Assembly (NCBI GenBank): GCA_024699395.1
Contig: JAILPU010000180.1
Span: forward strand, 1-11,970
Reading direction: 5' to 3'
Source: Lachnospiraceae bacterium
GTDB taxonomy: Bacteria; Bacillota; Clostridia; Lachnospirales; Lachnospiraceae
Length of the DNA: 11,970 bases
Each line of letters opens with the position of its first letter. The first letter of the stretch is position 1. The notes under the pieces are model-generated. The model was given only the letters and a program-made list of their open reading frames with translations. It was not told where the DNA came from and did not search any database. Below are positions 6,450 to 11,970 of this stretch, piece by piece. The position numbers were made by a program, and so were the translations under genes.

Positions 6450-8855
6450 TTATCTGATGTTGTAAGAATCCACAAGTTTTCTGAACTCTGTTGATGCGTT
6501 AAATCCTTTTACCACATCCTGTCTTGTCTTGCCCGAAGCAAGAAGTCCCATCCAGTAATCCTTTCCGGCATCTGCTTCTCTGTCAAAGTATGTAGCATAG
6601 AGAACATCAACAAATGCGGAATCTGAAAGGTTTTTCTTCTCAAATTCATCCGAGAAAACGAAGTTCCATACAACCGCCTCGGGAGTTCTTGCCTTTTTGA
6701 TAATCTCTCCGCACCAGTAATTCATTCCGTCCGCATCAAGATAACTACGTCCCAAAGCTTTGTAGTAGATACGTGAAACAAACTCTGTAACCTTGGCATT
6801 AAGGTCTCTGTACTCACTAAGCTGTATTCCGCCTCTGTCAATTCCGTAGTTGTTACAGATTCCCGTGAACTCGGGGCTGTATGCAAAACCTGCCAGAATA
6901 TAACGTTCGGACAAGCCCACATGCATACGGCCAAGCCAGTAAGTCATACCGCCTTCGTCAGCTTCTCTTCCCATAAGGGTTCTGTAAAGGATATTGAGAT
7001 ATTCCTCATGTGTAAGTTTCTTTGCCTTATATTCGGGAGAATTAAAGAAGTCTCTTACCACATCGCAGCCGGTTCTTCTCTTGTATGCCAGCTCATCGCT
7101 CCAGAACTTAAGGCCGCCATCCTCAGGATCTCTTGACATAACAAGGTTGTAAAGTCTCTTCACAAATGCCTTAATCTTATCATATGATTCCGCAGAAACT
7201 CCTGTGGGATTATTGATATCAAAATCAACGGAAGGAGCATTGAGGATTATGTAGTTACCTTCATTATCCTTAACGTATACGGTTATGATCTTTGATGCTC
7301 CCGCATTGTAGGAAAGATTGATTCCGCCTGTCTGATCTGTGGTGCCCTTAACCATATTACCGTCAAAATATGCACCGCACTCAAGACCTGCATAATAAGT
7401 CTGTCCGTTTACATGGGTTGTGTCAAGAGCTCTTATAAACATCTGGTTATATTTTACATTGATATGATAGTAAGCATTTAAATTGATATTGGTAACCCCA
7501 AGAACCGCCACCTGATTGTTCTTGTATTCCACAATGGAATCTTCTGTTGCATAGATTCCGCTCTGACCGTAGTTCATTATTCTGTTGGTATTAATATTGG
7601 CAACAGAACGGTTGTAAACGCCGATACCGATTGCTGCATCGGAATCTATTCTCGCATCGTTAAATATATGGTTGTTATTGGCTGTAAGGCTTCCGGATTC
7701 CGTAACGGCAATTCCCATTTTACCGGTATTGTGGATGATATTGCCCTCGGCTTTAAGATCCGATGCCTCCGCATAAATTCCGAATTCCTTTGCATTGGAA
7801 ATTGTGTTTCCTGTTGCGCTTCCGTAGCTCTTACCTGACTTTCCGTCAAATACGATACCGTTTACGTTGGAATTATTTATCTCATTGTTATTTACATAAG
7901 CTTCGGACTCTCTTGATACCGAAACACCCATTCTTCCTGAATTGGAAATGGTATTGTTTTTAATGGAACAGTTTTTGGTCTTATAGGATGCCTGAACACC
8001 GTGGTTACCTGCGCCTGTGATAACACAATCCTTGATGGTATTATCTTTACCCCCGGCAACGATAACACCGTTTCCGTTATCCGTTAACCTGCTGTTTACA
8101 CCGTTGATGGTACTATTGGAAAAAGTACATCCATCACAATCCTGGAAAATTACACCTTCACCGTGAACTTCCGATACATCGCTGCTTGCTACTGCATTTT
8201 CCACACTGGTTCCGTAGACCTCGGCGAAATAGCAATTTATTATGTTAAGAGCAGTGTGAGGAGCATTCACAATACTGTTATCAATAACTTTTGCATCGAA
8301 CATACCTGTGAGTACGATACCGCCACCGTTAACCTTATTATTGGTGAGGGTAAGGGACTCTGTATTTTCAATATAGATACCCGTATTGTTGGTGGTATTG
8401 TTATCAACACAGATATCTTCGCAATTCAATATCTGTACGCCCCAGAAATCTGAGGTTAATGTACAATCAAACACCGAAAGACCTTTTGAGTTTCCGGCAA
8501 TCAAAGCAGATTTGCCTGCTGCCTTGGAAGTTATGGTACAATTCGCTATCTCTGCATTGTCGGAATATACTTCCACGCAGCTTAAATTCTTACAATCTCT
8601 GACCTTTACATTCTTGGTCTGCACCACAATTCTGTGACCACCGAGATCGTAACCCGATATTTCAATGTCAGCCTCCATGGTAAAAACGTCTCCTGAACTG
8701 TCCGTCATTACCTTACCCTGAAAATCACTGAGGAGATTCGAATATGATCTGTACTGAGTCTCCTGGGCATTGGCTTTTGCGGGCATTAACACCATAACAA
8801 ACGCCAGCACCGCCATAATTACCGCTCTGACGCTTTTTAGAACTTTGCTTTTCAT
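6450..8855 (-). CDS. Secreted parallel beta-helix protein with four C-terminal DUF4214 repeats
   Basis: An exported protein of 801 residues. The signal peptide is clear: basic MKSKVLKSVR, hydrophobic 11-24, and an ANA site with cleavage expected after Ala30. From about 55 to 520 there are many short Asn-rich turns (NNTISNSGRMGVSVS, NNEINNSNVNGIVFD, TNRIMNYGQSGIYAT), the pattern of a right-handed parallel beta-helix (Beta_helix/NosD type), a fold used by polysaccharide lyases, epimerases and glycan-binding proteins. The C-terminus holds four DUF4214 repeats in two pairs, starting near 564, 617, 692 and 747, each with [FY]xxxLYxxxxxRxxDxxGxxYW and SPEF-like ends. There is no LPXTG or membrane anchor. 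Start supported by GGAGGG at 8861-8866 and its own promoter. Inside a glycosyltransferase operon it may trim, modify or hold the surface glycan. No catalytic motif was identified, so enzymatic activity is unproven. Confidence 0.85.
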   Translation of the reverse strand: MKSKVLKSVRAVIMAVLAFVMVLMPAKANAQETQYRSYSNLLSDFQGKVMTDSSGDVFTMEADIEISGYDLGGHRIVVQTKNVKVRDCKNLSCVEVYSDNAEIANCTITSKAAGKSALIAGNSKGLSVFDCTLTSDFWGVQILNCEDICVDNNTTNNTGIYIENTESLTLTNNKVNGGGIVLTGMFDAKVIDNSIVNAPHTALNIINCYFAEVYGTSVENAVASSDVSEVHGEGVIFQDCDGCTFSNSTINGVNSRLTDNGNGVIVAGGKDNTIKDCVITGAGNHGVQASYKTKNCSIKNNTISNSGRMGVSVSRESEAYVNNNEINNSNVNGIVFDGKSGKSYGSATGNTISNAKEFGIYAEASDLKAEGNIIHNTGKMGIAVTESGSLTANNNHIFNDARIDSDAAIGIGVYNRSVANINTNRIMNYGQSGIYATEDSIVEYKNNQVAVLGVTNINLNAYYHINVKYNQMFIRALDTTHVNGQTYYAGLECGAYFDGNMVKGTTDQTGGINLSYNAGASKIITVYVKDNEGNYIILNAPSVDFDINNPTGVSAESYDKIKAFVKRLYNLVMSRDPEDGGLKFWSDELAYKRRTGCDVVRDFFNSPEYKAKKLTHEEYLNILYRTLMGREADEGGMTYWLGRMHVGLSERYILAGFAYSPEFTGICNNYGIDRGGIQLSEYRDLNAKVTEFVSRIYYKALGRSYLDADGMNYWCGEIIKKARTPEAVVWNFVFSDEFEKKNLSDSAFVDVLYATYFDREADAGKDYWMGLLASGKTRQDVVKGFNASTEFRKLVDSYNIR

Positions 8856-8892
8856 GTTTTCCCTCCGTTCACTCTTCTCCGTTTTTAAACCG

Positions 8893-8907
8893 GGGATAAT
8901 AAATCCC
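8893..8907 (-). other. Short stem-loop in the leader of the beta-helix gene
   Basis: GGGAT (8893-8897) pairs with ATCCC (8903-8907) around a 5-base loop. With the start point predicted near 8910, the hairpin would sit at the extreme 5' end of the transcript, where it could protect the mRNA from decay or act as an operator overlapping the start point. The stem is short, so this is only a weak call. Confidence 0.3.
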
Positions 8908-8916
8908 TGTCTTCTA

Positions 8917-8945
8917 ATTCTATACTTTGAAAAAAAGATTGTAAA
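8917..8945 (-). promoter_or_regulatory. Sigma-A-type promoter for the beta-helix gene and downstream operon
   Basis: On the minus strand the -35 is TTTACA (8940-8945, five of six bases to consensus) and the -10 is TAGAAT (8917-8922, five of six), separated by exactly 17 bases that include a run of seven T. Expected start near 8910, giving a leader of about 55 bases before the ATG at 8855. It lies in the only sizeable gap (131 bp) of the polysaccharide cluster, so the export protein and the three downstream glycosyltransferases can be expressed independently of the 847-residue gene. Confidence 0.65.
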
Positions 8946-8986
8946 TGTATATTCTTGCGTTTAAATGAACATATCCGTTATTTTCT

Positions 8987-11530
8987 CTATATCACCTTAA
9001 GGATAACGGTTGCACTCGCTGTTTTGGAATCACAAAACGCATCGAAGCCCACCTCGTAGGTTCCCTTCTCTGAAGGTGCCGTAAGTAACATAATAAATCC
9101 CTCATCCATGGGATTAAACCTGGAGGAACCGGGGTCACTTACCACCTTACCCTCCTTAAACACATTGAAGGTAACCTGCACCTCAGCAGATTTTGAGTTG
9201 TTGTCCAAATCGCATCTCGAAGCGTTTTTCAATCCAATACATGAATTGTTATTTGAATCGTTTTTAGGCCCGTTGCATGAACTGTTTTTCAAATCGATTC
9301 TCGAAACGTTTCCGTGACTGTTATTCGAATCGTTTTTCGAACTGTTTTTCAATCCAATACATGAATTGTTATTTGAATCGTTTCTTGTGGAATTTTCTCT
9401 AACTGTCTTCACATAAACTCTGCAGAAGCCGTCAGGTGTAAGGGTTATCTCCCCGGGGAACATCAATTTAGGTTCTTTCTCTCCAAAAACAAAAACAAAA
9501 TCCCCTGTTGTATTTTCCTCAAATACTTTTTTGGCCTCTAAATACCTGTCAATCTCCTTCTTATAGCGGGTGATTTTCTCCTTGCCTTCCGAAAATGACT
9601 TTTCTCCCCATTCCTTGGAAAGCCCGAAAAACACTCCCTTATCCTTATAAAAAGTCGACTCCTTATATGACTCTTCGTAATAATTTTCAAAATAAAAATC
9701 ATCCGGCACCACAGACAAGTTCCAGTCCTTTAAGTGCCCCGGCCAGTTTAGGGTAACATATGGCCTTATCCTAAAAGCTTCGGGATATTTATTTATACAG
9801 TAGTTAAAATATCCGCTCCACTCGCTGACCTCTCCCTTTTTGCAGGCCTCGGGAAAAGCTTCCATAAACTCCCGGTACAATTCCTTATCTATTATCTGAG
9901 GCATGTGGGAATCAAACATATATGCAGGCAAACCGTTTTCCACAAGAAAATCTCTGCACTTAAACATGCTTCTGTCAAAGCTTGATTCATTGTGCTGTGT
10001 TCCTCTCCACTCGGTAAGAAGTCCGCAATAGAAAGCCGTATACTTCCCCTCTCTTACAAAAAATGATTGATCTGCTTCTCTGACAGGCCTGTAATCGTCA
10101 TCCGCCATTATAAACAGCGAATCCGTCTTGGGATTTGCCAACATTCTCGATCTTAACAGCACGTTTCTTGCGGCATGGTCTCTCGGCACCTCATTTTGGC
10201 ATAGTTCCTCATCCGTCAAAAATTCCAGGGTTAGTCTTCCTTTATATGATTCCTCTATCTCTCTCTTTACCTTTTCGGGGCAGCACACCAGCACCTTTTT
10301 TATAAAGGGGGTAAACTCCTCGTAATAGGGAAGGCTTCCCAAAAGGTCCTTACACCTTGCGGTGAGCACCACAAGCTGGGGTACGCTGTCCTTTACCTTT
10401 AATTCTCTCTCAGGGGTTTTGCTGATTATTTTGTAAAGCTTTTCCCCGGTTTCTTCCCATGTATTGAAACTTATTTTTTCAAGTTTTTCTTTTAACGATT
10501 TATATTTTTCCTCTGAGGATAAGTCCTTTAATTTTACTGTAAAGTCCTTGGGGTCATTGGGATTGAAATATATGCAGGCTTCCTTTCCCACTTCCCTGTG
10601 TACCGGATTATCAGATGCTATCACCGGAGTCTTTCTCATAAGGCTTTCCACTATGGGAAGTCCGTACCCTTCTATAAAACTGGGAAAAGCTGTGATATAT
10701 GCATTTTGATAGAGTGTTTCAATATCTGCGTCCGTGGCTTTTTCAAAATAAAAAAGTTTTTTGCCAAGCTGTGGATGATTTTTTATCCTGTCTGCCACAT
10801 CTTTCGTATTCCAGCCTTTTTTTCCCGCTATTACAAGGTTATATCCTTCCTTAAAAAGATCGTTGTCAAAGGCATCCAGTATGCATTTATGGTTTTTTCT
10901 GGGTTCTATTGTGCCCACCATAAGTACATAGGGCTCCCTCATATTCACTACGCCTTCCACATCTTTTGAGGGCGCTTTACCTGTTTTCTTTTCTATATCG
11001 CATCCCAGACCCACGGAATAACACTCAGGCTCTTTTAAATCAAGCTTTCTTATAAGGGCTTTAAGATAATTATTGTTTTCTTCCGCGCTTGATACGAATA
11101 CGTCTGCGTATTTTAGTGCCCCTTCCAGAAATCCGGTAAATTTTACCCTGGTTATCTTATCAGCATATTCGGGATACATCACAGGTATGATATCCTGGTA
11201 AAATACAACTATCCTTACTCCCAGGTTCTTTAACTTGCTGTAAAGCTCGTTTCTGTCAAGTTTTATATGCCATGCGGCATCCATCTCAAGAAATGTATCC
11301 CCGGGTTCAAAGGAGATTCCCAGATAATTATAGCCGTCTTGTGCCTTCCGGCTTTCAAGCTCTTCCCCCGTTAAGGTTACTCTTTTAAATACTTTGTTTT
11401 CGTATTTTAAAAATACTATTTTGTCTCCCAGCTTTTCTTCGAGATACTCTCCGGTCTTACTGACCACCCTTTGAATTCCCGTTAGCCTTTTCGTTGCCAG
11501 GTAATTGGTTATGTCCGTATATACTTTCAT
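8987..11530 (-). CDS. Two-domain glycosyltransferase: GT4 plus GT-A-like domain, with repeat-interrupted C-terminal beta domain
   Basis: A cytosolic protein of 847 residues. Residues 1-370 form a GT4 glycosyltransferase opening with TGIQRVVS (17-24), with VGTIEPRKN (205-213) and the E-x7-E pair Glu287/Glu295 (EGYGLPIVE). Residues about 385-640 form a second domain of a family I cannot name. It has a three-Asp cluster, ADDD (476-479), like a GT-A metal site, preceded by DHAARNVLLRSRM (451-463) and followed by SHMP (541-544); the order faintly recalls Stealth phosphotransferases. From about 678 a beta-rich domain starts (ITLTPDGFCRVYVKTV), is interrupted by an Asn/Ser-rich tandem repeat (711-781), and resumes (AEVQVTFNVF to the end); it may bind glycan as Wzt C-terminal domains do (inference). 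The start lies five bases after the upstream stop, with GGGGAGA at 11539-11545, nine bases from the ATG. Probably makes two successive linkages. Confidence 0.8.
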   Translation of the reverse strand: MKVYTDITNYLATKRLTGIQRVVSKTGEYLEEKLGDKIVFLKYENKVFKRVTLTGEELESRKAQDGYNYLGISFEPGDTFLEMDAAWHIKLDRNELYSKLKNLGVRIVVFYQDIIPVMYPEYADKITRVKFTGFLEGALKYADVFVSSAEENNNYLKALIRKLDLKEPECYSVGLGCDIEKKTGKAPSKDVEGVVNMREPYVLMVGTIEPRKNHKCILDAFDNDLFKEGYNLVIAGKKGWNTKDVADRIKNHPQLGKKLFYFEKATDADIETLYQNAYITAFPSFIEGYGLPIVESLMRKTPVIASDNPVHREVGKEACIYFNPNDPKDFTVKLKDLSSEEKYKSLKEKLEKISFNTWEETGEKLYKIISKTPERELKVKDSVPQLVVLTARCKDLLGSLPYYEEFTPFIKKVLVCCPEKVKREIEESYKGRLTLEFLTDEELCQNEVPRDHAARNVLLRSRMLANPKTDSLFIMADDDYRPVREADQSFFVREGKYTAFYCGLLTEWRGTQHNESSFDRSMFKCRDFLVENGLPAYMFDSHMPQIIDKELYREFMEAFPEACKKGEVSEWSGYFNYCINKYPEAFRIRPYVTLNWPGHLKDWNLSVVPDDFYFENYYEESYKESTFYKDKGVFFGLSKEWGEKSFSEGKEKITRYKKEIDRYLEAKKVFEENTTGDFVFVFGEKEPKLMFPGEITLTPDGFCRVYVKTVRENSTRNDSNNNSCIGLKNSSKNDSNNSHGNVSRIDLKNSSCNGPKNDSNNNSCIGLKNASRCDLDNNSKSAEVQVTFNVFKEGKVVSDPGSSRFNPMDEGFIMLLTAPSEKGTYEVGFDAFCDSKTASATVILKVI
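9188..9400 (-). repeat. In-frame minisatellite, 60-bp period, in the 847-residue glycosyltransferase gene
   Basis: This encodes residues 711-781. Positions 9224-9263 and 9344-9383 are a perfect 40-bp direct repeat, 120 bp apart, giving NDSNNNSCIGLKN twice. A shorter motif recurs every 60 bp: GAACTGTTTTTCAA at 9279 and 9339, and GAAGCGTTTTTCAA at 9219. In protein this is a 20-residue period marked by LKN(S/A)S three times. The period is a multiple of three, so gain or loss of units keeps the frame. The stretch is dominated by Asn, Ser, Lys and Asp, unlike the rest of the protein. The nearly identical DNA of the two 40-bp copies points to recent duplication. Confidence 0.9.
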
Positions 11531-11535
11531 TTTTC

Positions 11536-11970
11536 TTATCTCCCCAACATCTTAAAGGCTGCTTCCTTTATCTTAATCTTTAATCCTAAAGGCAGATTCC
11601 TGCAGAGCTTTATCCCCAAAGATATCAGTCTTCTTTTTATTCCCATCTTATTTTGGGTTACTTCCCCTGTATAAATATCGTTTTTTACCGTTACCTCTCT
11701 TGAGGACGCCATGCTCATCTGTCTTACCCTTAAAAGTACTTCCTTCCTGAACTCTGCCTCGGGTTTTTGGATTATATCCTCTATCTTTTCCTTCATCTGC
11801 TCCGTTGGAAGCTCTCCCAACATGGAATAGCATACCGCACTGTAAAAGGTTTCTTTATCATATTCCATAAGCCTTGATACATCCAGCTCATTTTCTTTGG
11901 AATGAGCCATATACTCGGCCAAGGTGGCTTCTATTTCTCCTTCCACCCTTTTCCCGGAATATTCATATAT
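11536..11970 (-). CDS. C-terminal part of an unidentified protein with a DUF4214-like segment (5' end outside window)
   Basis: The frame is open to the window edge. A GTG at 11944-11946 could be read as a start, but there is no ribosome binding site at proper distance (AAAAGG directly abuts it), and the eight codons before it (IYEYSGKR) look like ordinary protein. I therefore treat it as the last 144 codons of a longer gene. The sequence ETFYSAVCYSMLGELPTEQMKEKIEDIIQ, followed by FRKEVLLRVRQMSMASS, has the spacing of a DUF4214 module (FxxxxYxxxLGRxPDxxGxxxYxxxL ... SxEF) but lacks its Arg-Asp and Tyr-Trp residues. The tail is basic and amphipathic (MGIKRRLISLGIKLCRNLPLGLKIKIKEAAFKMLGR is split here as residues ending the protein) and may lie on the membrane. 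It ends five bases before the 847-residue gene. Possibly the end of a large glycosyltransferase or methyltransferase. Confidence 0.5.
   Translation of the reverse strand: MYEYSGKRVEGEIEATLAEYMAHSKENELDVSRLMEYDKETFYSAVCYSMLGELPTEQMKEKIEDIIQKPEAEFRKEVLLRVRQMSMASSREVTVKNDIYTGEVTQNKMGIKRRLISLGIKLCRNLPLGLKIKIKEAAFKMLGR

Noticed and set aside
9108..9317. Plus-strand open frame across the minisatellite
   Set aside because: It is an antisense by-product of the repeat, with no start signals, and lies opposite a clear glycosyltransferase frame.
9188..9400. CRISPR-like array
   Set aside because: The repeats lie in frame inside a glycosyltransferase gene, the units between the 40-bp copies are related to each other rather than unique spacers, and there are no cas genes.
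11944..11946. GTG as the true start of the right-edge gene
   Set aside because: There is no ribosome binding site at a working distance, and the frame stays open to the edge with ordinary coding sequence, so a start outside the window is more likely.

Overview
The window looks like chromosomal DNA of a low-GC Gram-positive gut or rumen bacterium, most likely a Lachnospiraceae relative (Butyrivibrio/Roseburia type). Grounds: AT-rich spacers, strong AGGAGG-type ribosome binding sites, sigma-A-like promoters, an LplB-type sugar ABC permease next to a NAT_N/GNAT_C acyltransferase-like protein (a pairing I associate with these bacteria), and a Gram-positive-style signal peptide. All genes lie on the minus strand, so transcription runs from high to low coordinates. 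No RNA gene, CRISPR array, transposase or integrase was found.

Right part (11970 down to 2207): a surface-polysaccharide assembly cluster. In order of transcription it holds the 3' end of a gene whose visible part resembles a divergent DUF4214 module; an 847-residue two-domain glycosyltransferase whose C-terminal beta-rich domain is interrupted by an Asn/Ser-rich tandem repeat; a secreted 801-residue parallel beta-helix protein ending in four DUF4214 repeats, with its own promoter; a 118-residue helical protein; a GT4 glycosyltransferase (352 aa); a 137-residue protein with a C-terminal coiled coil; and two paralogous GT4 glycosyltransferases (404 and 397 aa). From 8855 to 2207 the genes overlap (ATGA, TAATG) or lie 1-12 bases apart, so they should form one transcript. 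The natural reading is stepwise building of a cell-surface glycan by the four glycosyltransferases, with the beta-helix/DUF4214 protein acting outside the membrane on or with that glycan. The two small proteins resemble helical modules usually fused to larger methyltransferases or glycosyltransferases in such clusters; here they stand alone.

Middle (1662-2206): a 545-bp AT-rich spacer with several inverted repeats and, at its left end, an extended -10 promoter. No convincing intrinsic terminator is visible behind the polysaccharide operon.

Left part (1661 down to 1): a separate carbohydrate-uptake operon, first the NAT_N/GNAT_C protein (449 aa), then, 16 bases on, an LplB-like ABC permease cut by the window edge.

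The least ordinary items are the in-frame minisatellite inside a glycosyltransferase loop, the free-standing accessory modules between glycosyltransferase genes, and the exported beta-helix/DUF4214 protein embedded among cytosolic enzymes. I did not find proof of a wholly new system; these are leads.
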